The translations under genes were made by a program, and so were the position numbers. Below the pieces are notes generated by a model. That model saw only the letters and a program-made list of their open reading frames with translations, did not search any database and was not told where the DNA came from. Of a DNA stretch of 64,000 nucleotides, positions 1 through 8,489 are shown piece by piece; within the stretch, counting starts at the first letter, position 1, and the number at the start of each line of letters is the position of its first letter. Origin of the DNA: Argonema antarcticum A004/B2 (GTDB lineage Bacteria; Cyanobacteriota; Cyanobacteriia; Cyanobacteriales; Aerosakkonemataceae); NCBI RefSeq assembly GCF_023333585.1, contig NZ_JAIQZN010000023.1, positions 20,338-84,337 on the forward strand, written 5' to 3'.

Positions 1-148
1 GCATATTTATGAACCAATGCGGCGCATTCTCAAGCCTGAATATGTCCAACCAGATTTTGAACTGGGGTTTGCTCCCAGATCTGAATTGATTGCCTTCAAA
101 AAGGAAGCGGAAGACACCCGTAAGTGGAATTTTTATCGCGAGTTTTGA
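1..148 (+). CDS. C-terminal end of an unidentified protein (partial)
   Basis: An open frame enters from the left edge in codon phase 2 and stops with TGA at 146-148, giving the last 48 residues of a protein that begins outside the window. The fragment is rich in charged and aromatic residues (it ends RKWNFYREF) and shows no motif I recognise. It lies 19 bp upstream of a GT4 glycosyltransferase on the same strand, so it may belong to the same polysaccharide operon. Function is not assigned. Confidence 0.6.
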   Translation, partial: HIYEPMRRILKPEYVQPDFELGFAPRSELIAFKKEAEDTRKWNFYREF

Positions 149-167
149 GTAGTAATATCGGTTAAAT

Positions 168-1343
168 ATGATAAATTTATCTTATGTGACAACTTATGAT
201 GTTTTGAATAGTTCGACTTGGCTTAAACATCAAGTAGGACTTTATGGGGCTGGTTATTACATCTCCCAAACTCTGCAAAATCAATCTGTATCAATGGACT
301 ATATTGGCCCTTTAAAGAAAAATTTTGCTCCTATCACTAGGACTAAGTGGAGTTTTTATCGCTACTTACAAAAAAAAGACTACTATAGTTGGGCAGATAA
401 GTTAACGCTGAAAGATTATGCTTATCAAGTTTCGCAAAAATTGTCTAAGCTAAATTCAGATGTAGTACTTTGTCCAGAAAATGCAGTGCCGATCGCATAT
501 CTCAATTGCCAACAACCAATAGTTTTGTGGACAGATACAACCTTAGCCGCTTTGATTAATTTTTATCCTTATTTAAGTAATTTGTGTGAAGAAACTAAGA
601 AAAATATCTATACTTTGGAAAAGTCTGCACTCGACAGATGCAAATTGGTGATATACTCATCTGACTGGGCGGCAGAAACAGCTATTCAAATTTATGGAAT
701 CGATCCCAATAAAGTAAGAGTAGTGCCTTGGGGAGCAAATATCGAATGCGATCGCACCCTCAACGACATTCAAAATATAGTACAATCCCGACCTTTAAAC
801 CCCTGTAAATTACTGTTTTTTGGCGCTCAATGGGAAAGGAAAGGAGGAGATATCGCCTTAGCAGTAGCAAAAGAACTAACTAGCAGAGGTTTAATTACTG
901 AATTAACCGTAATTGGGTGCGATTCTTCTGTAACTAACGAAACAATTCCTAAATTTGTAAAATTTTTAGGATTTATCGACAAATCCACCAAAGAAGGGGA
1001 ACACAAGATTAATCAATTATTAGCTGAATCCCATTTTTTAATTTTACCTTCACGTGCAGAAACTTACGGTCACGTATTCTGCGAGGCAAATTCTTTTGGC
1101 GTTCCGTGTTTGGCAACAAAAATAGGCGGTGTACCAACAATTATCAAAGATAATTTAAACGGAAAGATTTTTGCACTTGATGCACCAATCTCAGAATATT
1201 GCACTTATATTAATAATTATATTACTAATTACAAGGAATACAAACGCCTCGCTCTGTCATCATTTAACGAGTATCAATATCGCTTAAATTGGTCTGTGGC
1301 AGGACAATCAATTAAACAATTACTTGGGGATTTAGTAAAGTAG
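168..1343 (+). CDS. Glycosyltransferase family 4 protein (GT-B fold)
   Basis: This 391-residue protein probably transfers a sugar from a nucleotide-sugar donor during surface polysaccharide or glycolipid synthesis. The C-terminal half has GT4 features: a second Rossmann domain opening near residue 217 (LLFFGAQWERKGG), and at about 296-315 the donor-site E-x7-E pattern (ETYGHVFCEANSFGVP) followed by a Gly-Gly loop. The N-terminal half diverges, as expected for the acceptor domain. No strong Shine-Dalgarno precedes the ATG. It converges on a minus-strand GT2 cluster across a 9-bp-stem hairpin. The family is clear; donor and acceptor are unknown. Confidence 0.85.
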   Translation: MINLSYVTTYDVLNSSTWLKHQVGLYGAGYYISQTLQNQSVSMDYIGPLKKNFAPITRTKWSFYRYLQKKDYYSWADKLTLKDYAYQVSQKLSKLNSDVVLCPENAVPIAYLNCQQPIVLWTDTTLAALINFYPYLSNLCEETKKNIYTLEKSALDRCKLVIYSSDWAAETAIQIYGIDPNKVRVVPWGANIECDRTLNDIQNIVQSRPLNPCKLLFFGAQWERKGGDIALAVAKELTSRGLITELTVIGCDSSVTNETIPKFVKFLGFIDKSTKEGEHKINQLLAESHFLILPSRAETYGHVFCEANSFGVPCLATKIGGVPTIIKDNLNGKIFALDAPISEYCTYINNYITNYKEYKRLALSSFNEYQYRLNWSVAGQSIKQLLGDLVK

Positions 1344-1364
1344 GGTGCGTTCAGTCACCCTACT
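1339..1364. terminator. Bidirectional terminator-like hairpin between convergent glycosyltransferases
   Basis: Perfect 9-bp inverted repeat (AGTAGGGTG at 1339-1347, CACCCTACT at 1356-1364) with an 8-nt loop. It overlaps the TAG stop of the GT4 gene and ends 3 bp before the GT2 stop. There is no long T run, so termination is inferred from position between convergent genes. Confidence 0.5.
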
Positions 1365-1366
1365 AA

Positions 1367-2350
1367 TTAAGGATTTAGCCTAATTTGAGTAAGCAAAGTG
1401 TTGAGATCTGAAAATTTGCTCAATTTAGTAAGCACTAACGCCGCTTGTTGAGGCGGCATTATAATCATTGCTGCAATTTTAAACACCGCTTTCCAGATGA
1501 TTCGCGTCTTCAGCAAAGAAAGGTCATTTCTCACCGCACTCCAGAGAAACCTAGCTCCTGCCAAACCTTTTTTTCGTTCTGGAAAACCTTCCAACGCCTT
1601 GTAAGTAAGGTACTTGTAAATGTTAGAAAGACTGTAGGGTTTGAGATACTGTAAAGATGCGGGAGCTTGGTCAAAAGCTTTTTTGATCGCGTGCAAAGAG
1701 CCTAATGCTAAGCGGCTCACATTAGCAGATGCAGAATTAGCAGAAACGCGATATAAAACTTGCGGAAATGGCACCGCTACAAAAGGATACTTTGCCGCCA
1801 ACCGCAACCACATATCCCAATCTTCCGCAGGAGGAAGCAACGCATCAAAGCCTCCCACTTTTAGCAAAGCTTGCTTGCGAATCAAAGGGTTAGAACCATT
1901 GTCTAAGAAATTAATTAACAGCAACTTTTCATAGACATCTCCATTGGCAGTAATGTGGCTACCCGGACGTAAAAATTCACCCGCCTCGGTAATCCAATCA
2001 GTCCAACTGTAAGCAACAGCAGCTTCGGGATTTTCTTGTAATGCCTGCCATTGCGCCTGTAGCTTATCTGGCGTCCAAAGATCGTCAGCATCTAGAAAAG
2101 CAATAAACTCTCCGTTAGCATTTTCAACTCCTCGGTTGCGGCTAACGCTTACACCAGAATTGGAATAAGAGAAAACTTGCAAGCGAGAATCTTGGATTTG
2201 GGAAATAACCTCTAATGTGCCGTCTTGGGAACCATCGTTAATGATAATTAATTCATAATCTTTTAAACTTTGCTTTAAAACGGATTCGATCGTGGCGCGA
2301 ATGGTTTTTTCACCGTTGTAAACCGGAATAATTACAGAAATGAGTGGCAT
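1367..2350 (-). CDS. Glycosyltransferase family 2 protein, third tandem copy
   Basis: A 327-residue GT-A enzyme and the last gene of a minus-strand run of sulfotransferase and three GT2 paralogues. Family marks are the N-terminal ISVIIPVYNGE strand-turn (residues 4-14), the INDGS nucleotide loop (37-41) and the metal-binding FLDADD motif (85-90). Around 175-190 is the acceptor-side EDWDMWLRL segment. The C-terminal 100 residues are basic and helical with a hydrophobic stretch that may touch the membrane. It is clearly paralogous to the next two genes, so the cluster grew by tandem duplication. Likely role: adding sugars to an exported polysaccharide or lipid-linked glycan. Specificity cannot be read. 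Confidence 0.88.
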   Translation of the reverse strand: MPLISVIIPVYNGEKTIRATIESVLKQSLKDYELIIINDGSQDGTLEVISQIQDSRLQVFSYSNSGVSVSRNRGVENANGEFIAFLDADDLWTPDKLQAQWQALQENPEAAVAYSWTDWITEAGEFLRPGSHITANGDVYEKLLLINFLDNGSNPLIRKQALLKVGGFDALLPPAEDWDMWLRLAAKYPFVAVPFPQVLYRVSANSASANVSRLALGSLHAIKKAFDQAPASLQYLKPYSLSNIYKYLTYKALEGFPERKKGLAGARFLWSAVRNDLSLLKTRIIWKAVFKIAAMIIMPPQQAALVLTKLSKFSDLNTLLTQIRLNP

Positions 2351-2364
2351 ATCATATCCATTTT

Positions 2365-3348
2365 TTAGGGTTCGCGTCGAGAGTGGATAAATATAGTAGT
2401 AATATCAGCCGCTCGCTCTAGTTTATTAAACAAAACCTCAGCTTGTTTGCTTGGCAGTACCGTCACAACCAAAATTCTCAACAATATTTTCCAAATTACT
2501 CGCCGCCGTAGCAAAGCCGGATCGTATTTCACCGCATACCACAAAAACCTAACTCCTTCCAAACCTCTCTTTCGAGAAGGAGTCAAGTCAAGCGCCTTGA
2601 AAAGAAGGTATTTATAAATGTTACCTTTAGTCAGCGGTTTGAGATATTGTAGAGATGCTGGAGCGCGATCGAAAGCTTGTGCAATGACTTGCATAGTTTC
2701 TGCCTCCATCCTCACCAAATTGGCTGACATAGAACTGGCTGTAATTCGATATAAAATTTGCGGCTTAGAAACAGCAACGAAATGATATTTAGCAGCTAAC
2801 CGCAGCCACATATCCCAATCTTCACCTGATTTCAGGGATTCATCAAAACCTCCCACTTCGCTAAAAACTTCCTTGCGAATCAAAGCATTAGAGCCATTGT
2901 CTACAAAATTTGTTAATAACAAATTCTCATAAACATCGCCATTAAAAGTAAGGTAAGTCCCACTCCGAAAATTTTTACTTGATTCATCAATACAATCGCT
3001 CCAACTGTAAGCTACCGCCGCTTGAGGATTTTCTTGCAATGCTTTTAATTGCCCTTCCAGCTTATCGGGAGTCCACATATCGTCCGCATCGATAAAAGAA
3101 ATATATTCCCCTTTGGCTAAAGAAATGCCACGGTTGCGACTAGCAGCTAATCCGGCATTTGGGTATGAAAATACCTTCAATCGCTCATCTTGAATGCGGG
3201 AAATAATTTCTATGGTTTTGTCTGTGGAACCATCATTAATTACGATTAATTCAAAATCTTTAAAAGTTTGGCTTAAAACCGACTCGCTCGTTTCTCGGAC
3301 GGTTTTCTCGCCATTATAAACTGGGATAACCACAGAAATTAATGGCAT
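2365..3348 (-). CDS. Glycosyltransferase family 2 protein, second tandem copy
   Basis: This 327-residue GT2 enzyme has exactly the same length as its downstream neighbour and sits 14 bp upstream of it. It keeps the same landmarks: ISVVIPVYNGE at the N-terminus, VINDGS, the DADD metal-binding motif near residue 90 (here FIDADDMW) and GEDWDMWLRLAAKY near 175-190. Divergence is strongest in the C-terminal 120 residues, where acceptor choice is usually set. Spacing to both neighbours (14 and 3 bp) indicates one transcript. It is inferred to act in surface glycan assembly with the other two copies. Confidence 0.88.
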   Translation of the reverse strand: MPLISVVIPVYNGEKTVRETSESVLSQTFKDFELIVINDGSTDKTIEIISRIQDERLKVFSYPNAGLAASRNRGISLAKGEYISFIDADDMWTPDKLEGQLKALQENPQAAVAYSWSDCIDESSKNFRSGTYLTFNGDVYENLLLTNFVDNGSNALIRKEVFSEVGGFDESLKSGEDWDMWLRLAAKYHFVAVSKPQILYRITASSMSANLVRMEAETMQVIAQAFDRAPASLQYLKPLTKGNIYKYLLFKALDLTPSRKRGLEGVRFLWYAVKYDPALLRRRVIWKILLRILVVTVLPSKQAEVLFNKLERAADITTIFIHSRREP

Positions 3349-3351
3349 ATA

Positions 3352-4353
3352 TTATGTTTCGCGGCGCATAAATATGTACAAGGTACTAATATCGGCCAAT
3401 TTCTTCATTTTACTCAGCAATATTTCAGCTTGTTTAGGTGGTAATAATGTTATGGTGGCAATTCTCAACAACACTTTCCAGATAATTCGCCTTCGCAGGA
3501 GAGCAGGATCGTATTTGACAGCATACCAGAAAAATCGCGCTGCTTCCAAACCTCTCTGCTTCTGCGGAGCCATGTTCAGCAACCTAAAAATTATATCTTT
3601 GTAAAAATTGGCTATGCTGTACTGTTTTAATTCTGGAGGTAAAGGTTTACGAGACTCCTTAAAAGCACGTTCTCTCACTAATAAACTGGTTGCTTCTTGT
3701 CGGCGAACATTAGCAGACATGGAGTTAGATGAAAGCCGATATAAAATTTGTGGGGATGGTACAGCTACAAAATTATAACGAGCAGCTAATCGCAAATACA
3801 AGTCATAATCTTGACTGGCGGTAAGCGATTCATCAAAACCACCAACATCGACAAAAGATTGCCTGCGAATTAACGGGTTTGAGCCACTTTCCACAAACGG
3901 AATTAAAAAAAGTTTGGCAAAAACATCGCCATTTTCAGTTCTGTAGTTACCTCCTCGGACAAATTCACTTGATTCATTAATAACATTTAGCCAACTGTAA
4001 GCTACCGCCGCTTGGGGATTTTCTTGCAAAGCTTTTAGTTGTGCTTCTAGCTTATCTGGTGTCCACAAGTCATCGGCATCTAAAAAGGCGATAAATTCAC
4101 CAGAAGATTGGGAAAATCCGCGATTGCGACTGACAGCAGCGCCAGCATTGGAGTAAGAGAAAAGTTTTAGACGGGGATCATTAATGCTGGAGATAATATC
4201 TAAAGTCAAGTCAGTAGAACCATCGTTAATTACAATTAACTCAAAATCGGAAAAAGTTTGCTGTAAAACCGAGTCGATCGTTTCGCGAATTGTTTTTTTG
4301 CTGTTATAAACAGGAATTATTACCGAAATCAAGGGTCTATCATCTATAGCCAT
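3352..4353 (-). CDS. Glycosyltransferase family 2 protein, first tandem copy
   Basis: A 333-residue GT2 paralogue of the two genes downstream. It has ISVIIPVYNSKK, VINDGSTD, the FLDADDLW metal site near residue 94 and a related but changed acceptor segment (SQDYDLYLRLAARY in place of EDWDMWLRLAAKY). It starts inside the end of the sulfotransferase gene (10-bp overlap), which suggests translational coupling. The altered acceptor segment makes it the most distinct of the three copies. Sugar specificity is unknown. Confidence 0.88.
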   Translation of the reverse strand: MAIDDRPLISVIIPVYNSKKTIRETIDSVLQQTFSDFELIVINDGSTDLTLDIISSINDPRLKLFSYSNAGAAVSRNRGFSQSSGEFIAFLDADDLWTPDKLEAQLKALQENPQAAVAYSWLNVINESSEFVRGGNYRTENGDVFAKLFLIPFVESGSNPLIRRQSFVDVGGFDESLTASQDYDLYLRLAARYNFVAVPSPQILYRLSSNSMSANVRRQEATSLLVRERAFKESRKPLPPELKQYSIANFYKDIIFRLLNMAPQKQRGLEAARFFWYAVKYDPALLRRRIIWKVLLRIATITLLPPKQAEILLSKMKKLADISTLYIFMRRET

Positions 4354-5249
4354 GATGAAAGATCCCTTTGAATCAAATCCTGCAACTTCAAAATATCTTC
4401 TCGATAAACTTCTATTAGTTGCTGCCGCATCTCTTTCGTTAATTTTAGAGGTTGAGTCATATTTTGTTTGTAAACTTTAGCAGACAAAGGCTTTCTTATA
4501 TTAGCTGGTAAAATCGACTTTAAAAAATATTTCAGCGGGTTTTGCTGCGTCAGAAAGTCTTGCACAGCTTTATTTTTAGGTGGAATAACTGAGTAAGCAT
4601 ACTTGATGGAGGTATCTGGCATATATATATCATCAACCTCTAAAAAATTAGAAATTTCTTTGATTAAGCTACTTCCATTATTTTTTAAATCTTCAAATAA
4701 ATAAACTTTAATTTGTTGACGAGCGAATCTATCGTAATATCGTTTTAACTGGGGATAATAAAACCCCAGATTTTTATAATGCCAAATCCACTCCCAATTA
4801 CTTTGGATACGGCTTTCCTCTGCTTCCAGCGCTTTGGCAAAATCTTTTATTTGTTCTCGCTCTTGACCAAATAACCACAAATAAGCAGAATAAGCTCGAT
4901 CGGCTGGATGTCGCAAAATTGCAATTAATTTCACATCCGGTATGTAGTGCTTGATGCGATCGGGAGCCTTTGGACTGTAGAGATACAATGGAGATACTTC
5001 ACCGATCGCTTTTTGCTCCTTAACATCTTTGAATAAGGCACGGTACTTTTCAATATCGGTGACTGACCAAGAATTAATGCGAGTTTCCGCACCTAATCCT
5101 TTAAAATCTAATCTTTGTCCTTCTAAAGCAAAAAAGTTCGGTTCTTTCACAGGACTGACATAAATTTGTGGATGCTGCTTTAAATACTCGTCAAGCGAGG
5201 TGCTGCCAGCTTTACCCGCACCGATGACTAGAAAATTTGGCATTGTCAT
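4344..5249 (-). CDS. Sulfotransferase domain protein (PAPS-dependent)
   Basis: This 301-residue protein is predicted to transfer sulfate from PAPS to a hydroxyl, here probably on the glycan made by the three GT2 enzymes downstream. The 5'-phosphosulfate loop is at residues 9-22 (GAGKAGSTSLDEYL) and the 3'-phosphate-binding segment at 113-123 (RHPADRAYSAY). The sequence KEPNFF near 36-40 is typical of the heparan/bacterial sulfotransferase group. An AGGTAG Shine-Dalgarno lies 5 nt before the chosen ATG. It is the first gene of the minus-strand run and its end overlaps the next start. Sulfated polysaccharides are common in cyanobacteria; the substrate here is inferred. Confidence 0.85.
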   Translation of the reverse strand: MTMPNFLVIGAGKAGSTSLDEYLKQHPQIYVSPVKEPNFFALEGQRLDFKGLGAETRINSWSVTDIEKYRALFKDVKEQKAIGEVSPLYLYSPKAPDRIKHYIPDVKLIAILRHPADRAYSAYLWLFGQEREQIKDFAKALEAEESRIQSNWEWIWHYKNLGFYYPQLKRYYDRFARQQIKVYLFEDLKNNGSSLIKEISNFLEVDDIYMPDTSIKYAYSVIPPKNKAVQDFLTQQNPLKYFLKSILPANIRKPLSAKVYKQNMTQPLKLTKEMRQQLIEVYREDILKLQDLIQRDLSSWL

Positions 5250-5489
5250 AGATCTACCTCATAAATGGCACTAACAAAACTTTACCAAACAACGCTAAAT
5301 ATCCAGAATACTTTTTTTGTGCCTCGACCCGCTAAATTGCAAGCGGTTTTTCCTGGTAAAAGTAGGGAAATCCGAATTAGCCATTGACGGGTATCTCCAA
5401 TTAAAAAGAGGAGTCTCTGCCTTGCGGCGATCTTGCTTAACGCGCAAAAATCTATTCTGGATATAGTATAAACAACCTGAACTCAACCT

Positions 5490-7505
5490 ATGACCATGCT
5501 GGAACAAGGCACCATAAGTATTCATACCGAGAATATTTTCCCCATCATCAAAAAATCGCTCTACTCCGACCACGAGATATTCTTGCGAGAACTGGTTTCC
5601 AACGCTGTGGATGCCATCCAAAAACTCAAAATGGTTTCCCACGCAGGAGAATTTAGCGGCGGCCTCGATGGCCCGGAAATTAAGATCTCGATCGACAAGG
5701 ACAACAAGACACTCTCCATCAGCGATAACGGTATCGGTATGACGGCAGAGGAGGTGAAGAAATACATCAACCAAGTCGCCTTCTCCAGTGCCGAAGAATT
5801 TATCCAGAAATATAAAAGCGATGGCGACCAACCGATTATAGGTCACTTCGGCTTGGGCTTCTACTCCTCCTTCATGGTGGCCCAGAAAGTCGAAATCGAT
5901 ACCCTGTCATACAAAGAAGGGTCGCAGGCAGTTCACTGGTCGTGCGACGGTTCGCCAACCTTTGTGCTGGAAGACTCATCGCGCACGGAACGCGGCACCA
6001 CCATCACCCTCACCCTCCAGGAAGAAGAACTGGAATATCTCGAACCATCCCGCATCAAGCAGCTGGTGAAGACCTACTGCGATTTTATGCCGGTGCCGAT
6101 TAAGCTGGACGGCGAACAGATAAATAAGCAAAAGGCACTGTGGCGGGAATCTCCCAGGAACCTGAACAAAGAGGATTATTTGGAGTTCTACCGCTACCTC
6201 TATCCTTTCCAGGAAGAACCGCTGCTGTGGGTACACTTAAACACGGATTATCCCTTCCTCCTCAACGGAATTCTCTATTTTCCCAAGCTCAAACCGGAAG
6301 TAGACGTAAGTCAGGGTAATATCAAGCTGTTCTGCAATCAGGTCTTTGTCAGCGACCACTGCGAAGAAATTATTCCCAAATTTCTTTTACCGATGCGTGG
6401 TACGATCGATAGTCCAGACATTCCCCTGAACGTCTCTCGCAGCGCCTTGCAGATGGATCGCACCGTCCGTAAAATAGCAGACTTCGTTGCCAAGAAGGTG
6501 GGCGATCGCCTCAAGGAACTATATCGCGATAACCGTTCCGAATATATCCGCTGCTGGCAAGACCTCGGCACCTTCGTCAAATTCGGCTCCATGAACGACG
6601 AGAAGTTCAAAAAGCAACTCGAAGACATCCTCATTTATCGCACCACTTTCCAAGCAGAAGCGCAGGAAAGCAAGGGCGCAGAGGAGCCACAAGCTAAGGT
6701 ACAAGTGCAAACTCAAGAGGGGGATGCTTGGCAAGATGTGACTCCATCCGCTGAGGAACAAGAAAATCCAAAATCCGAAATCCAAAATCCAAAATCGGAA
6801 TACACCACTCTGAAGGAATACCTGGAACGCAACCAAAAGCGTCACGAAAACCGAGTTTTCTACTCCACCGATGAAGTTGCACAAGCTACCTACGTAGAAC
6901 TACACAAAAGGCAGGGTTTAGAAGTCCTGTTTATGGACTCTTTCATCGACTCTCACTTCATCTCTTTCCTGGAGCGGGAATATAAAGATGTCCAGTTCTC
7001 TCGCGTAGACTCCGAACTAGATCAAAACCTGGTCGAACAAGACAAAGCTGCCGAAATCGTTGACCCTAAAACCAACAAAACCCGTAGCGAACTGATCAAA
7101 GAGCTATTCGAGAAATCCCTTAATAAGCCGAAACTTAACATCCGTACTGAAGCCCTCAAGTCAGACGACCCCCAAGGGACACCACCTGCAATGGTACTGC
7201 TGCCAGAATTTCTGCGGCGGATGCGAGAGATGACTGCTTTGTTGCAACAGCAAGCCGTTCAATTTCCCGAAGAACATACTTTGGTGGTGAACACCACTCA
7301 CCCCTTGATCCAGAATCTCGTTAGTCTGAGTCAAGGCGGTATCCTTCAAGGTGAAGGTACATCTCCCAGCGGCGAACTAGCCAACCTGATTTGTCATCAC
7401 GTCTACGATTTGGCGTTGATGGCGCACAAAGCACTAGATGCTGAAGGGATGAAAGCTTTTGTGGCCCGATCGAACCAAGTGCTAACTCGTCTCACCGCTA
7501 ATTGA
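5490..7505 (+). CDS. htpG: HSP90-family molecular chaperone HtpG
   Basis: A 671-residue cytosolic ATP-dependent chaperone. The GHKL ATP site is intact: ELVSNAVDA (34-42, with the Mg-binding Asn), DNGIGM (79-84) and the lid/glycine segment GHFGLGFYSSFMV (118-130). Middle and C-terminal domains follow to a normal full length. An odd point is the middle-domain linker at residues 425-437 (NPKSEIQNPKSE), which is encoded by five units of the AAAATCC heptamer that elsewhere in this genome sits between genes. The start is the first of two close ATGs (MTM); the second, 6 bp later, is possible. The gene stands alone with heptamer repeats downstream. Confidence 0.97.
   Translation: MTMLEQGTISIHTENIFPIIKKSLYSDHEIFLRELVSNAVDAIQKLKMVSHAGEFSGGLDGPEIKISIDKDNKTLSISDNGIGMTAEEVKKYINQVAFSSAEEFIQKYKSDGDQPIIGHFGLGFYSSFMVAQKVEIDTLSYKEGSQAVHWSCDGSPTFVLEDSSRTERGTTITLTLQEEELEYLEPSRIKQLVKTYCDFMPVPIKLDGEQINKQKALWRESPRNLNKEDYLEFYRYLYPFQEEPLLWVHLNTDYPFLLNGILYFPKLKPEVDVSQGNIKLFCNQVFVSDHCEEIIPKFLLPMRGTIDSPDIPLNVSRSALQMDRTVRKIADFVAKKVGDRLKELYRDNRSEYIRCWQDLGTFVKFGSMNDEKFKKQLEDILIYRTTFQAEAQESKGAEEPQAKVQVQTQEGDAWQDVTPSAEEQENPKSEIQNPKSEYTTLKEYLERNQKRHENRVFYSTDEVAQATYVELHKRQGLEVLFMDSFIDSHFISFLEREYKDVQFSRVDSELDQNLVEQDKAAEIVDPKTNKTRSELIKELFEKSLNKPKLNIRTEALKSDDPQGTPPAMVLLPEFLRRMREMTALLQQQAVQFPEEHTLVVNTTHPLIQNLVSLSQGGILQGEGTSPSGELANLICHHVYDLALMAHKALDAEGMKAFVARSNQVLTRLTAN
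6763..6797. repeat. AAAATCC heptamer array inside htpG
   Basis: Five consecutive 7-bp units (AAAATCC, AAAATCC, GAAATCC, AAAATCC, AAAATCG) lie in frame within the htpG linker. The same heptamer is found inside ftsI (21265-21292) and at the start of the C39-ABC transporter gene (57342-57376). Confidence 0.9.
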
Positions 7506-7526
7506 GAGTGGGGGAGTGGGGGCTAG

Positions 7527-7680
7527 AAAAGTCAAAAGTCAAAAGTCAAAAGTCAAAAGTCAAAAGGGGAAGAGTGGGGGAGTGGGAGAGAATGACAACT
7601 GACCACTGACCACTGACCACTGACCACTGACCACTGACCACTGACCACTGACCACTGACCACTGACCACTGACCACTGAC
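7527..7680. repeat. Short tandem heptamer arrays between htpG and rpmB
   Basis: Two arrays fill most of the htpG-rpmB gap. CAAAAGT is repeated about 5.7 times at 7527-7566. CCACTGA is repeated about 11 times at 7602-7680. GGGAGTG-type units lie between them. Such heptamers are the short tandemly repeated sequences known from filamentous cyanobacteria. I see no gene here. Confidence 0.92.
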
Positions 7681-7734
7681 TAATTCCCTACAATAGAAGG
7701 TTGCACCTAAAATTCCTGAAACCTGGAGATACTT

Positions 7735-7971
7735 ATGTCCCGTGTATGTCAACTGACTGGTAAGAAGGCAAACAACGCCTACGCTATTTCCCACTCTCAC
7801 AGACGCACCAAAAAGCTGCAAGAAGCCAACTTGCAGTGGAAGCGAGTTTGGTGGGCCGAAGGCAAACGCTGGGTCAGGCTGCGCCTTTCCACAAAGGCAA
7901 TCAAAACCTTAGATCACAAGGGTTTGGCAGCTATGGCTAAAGAAGCTGGGCTCGATCTGAATAAGTTTTAA
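7735..7971 (+). CDS. rpmB: Large ribosomal subunit protein bL28
   Basis: A 78-residue basic protein of the 50S subunit. The N-terminus [20 protein letters not shown] and the following HRRTKK are hallmark bL28 sequences, and the length is the family norm. A GGAG Shine-Dalgarno (in acctggagat) precedes the ATG. It is monocistronic, with repeats upstream and a GC-rich hairpin downstream. Confidence 0.97.
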   Translation: MSRVCQLTGKKANNAYAISHSHRRTKKLQEANLQWKRVWWAEGKRWVRLRLSTKAIKTLDHKGLAAMAKEAGLDLNKF

Positions 7972-8016
7972 TGCTCTGCTTCCCTGTGCCCAAGCAGGCT
8001 CTATTTTAAGCAAATT

Positions 8017-8059
8017 AGCCGCCGCCTACCTCCCCTCTTGGGTGGACTAGGCGGCGGCT
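8017..8059 (+). terminator. Probable rpmB transcription terminator
   Basis: Perfect 11-bp GC-rich inverted repeat AGCCGCCGCCT (8017-8027) and AGGCGGCGGCT (8049-8059), with a 21-nt loop and TATCTTTCT after it. It lies 46 bp after the rpmB stop. Confidence 0.7.
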
Positions 8060-8489
8060 TATCTTTCTGGAGAGTGATCGGTTTATTGAATCTGGTGGGT
8101 AATATAAGTTTATCCCCTAACCCACTTAGATTAATAAAATTTTGTTAAAGATATGCGGAATGCGATCGGATCGAAGTGTAGTTACCCCGGTGGGATGCCC
8201 TCCTTTTGTGAAAGGCAACAACTCTCCCCTGTACAGATATACCGATCGATTTTCCGCTGACCCGTCAAATTACATCCAAACTTTAAGTTTCCTTTGTGTT
8301 CGGCGAGAGCGTATTTTCTCGGTTGATGCTCAAATTTAGAGTTGTTAGCACAGAGGTAAGTCACAAAATTAACGAATTTTTTATGAAGTCTAAATAGAGA
8401 TTTTTAATCTCTGTGGTCTTATACTCTTTTGTCCATCTTCTCTTTTTGAGCCCCTCCAAATCAGAGTTTCTCAATCCAGGAAAGCAGCT
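8060..8489. other. Non-coding stretch before hpsA
   Basis: About 430 bp between the rpmB hairpin and hpsA. A 65-codon frame (8142-8339) has no ribosome site and no recognisable product, and I consider it chance. The stretch probably holds the hps promoter, but I cannot point to a convincing -35/-10 pair. An AGGAAAG ribosome site for hpsA lies at 8478-8484. Confidence 0.5.

Noticed and set aside
5295..5846. 183-codon minus-strand frame overlapping the start of htpG
   Set aside because: It runs antisense through htpG's conserved ATP-binding region and has no recognisable product or ribosome site.
8142..8339. 65-codon plus-strand frame upstream of hpsA
   Set aside because: No ribosome site, no coding-like composition and an overlapping frame on the other strand. 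Likely chance.
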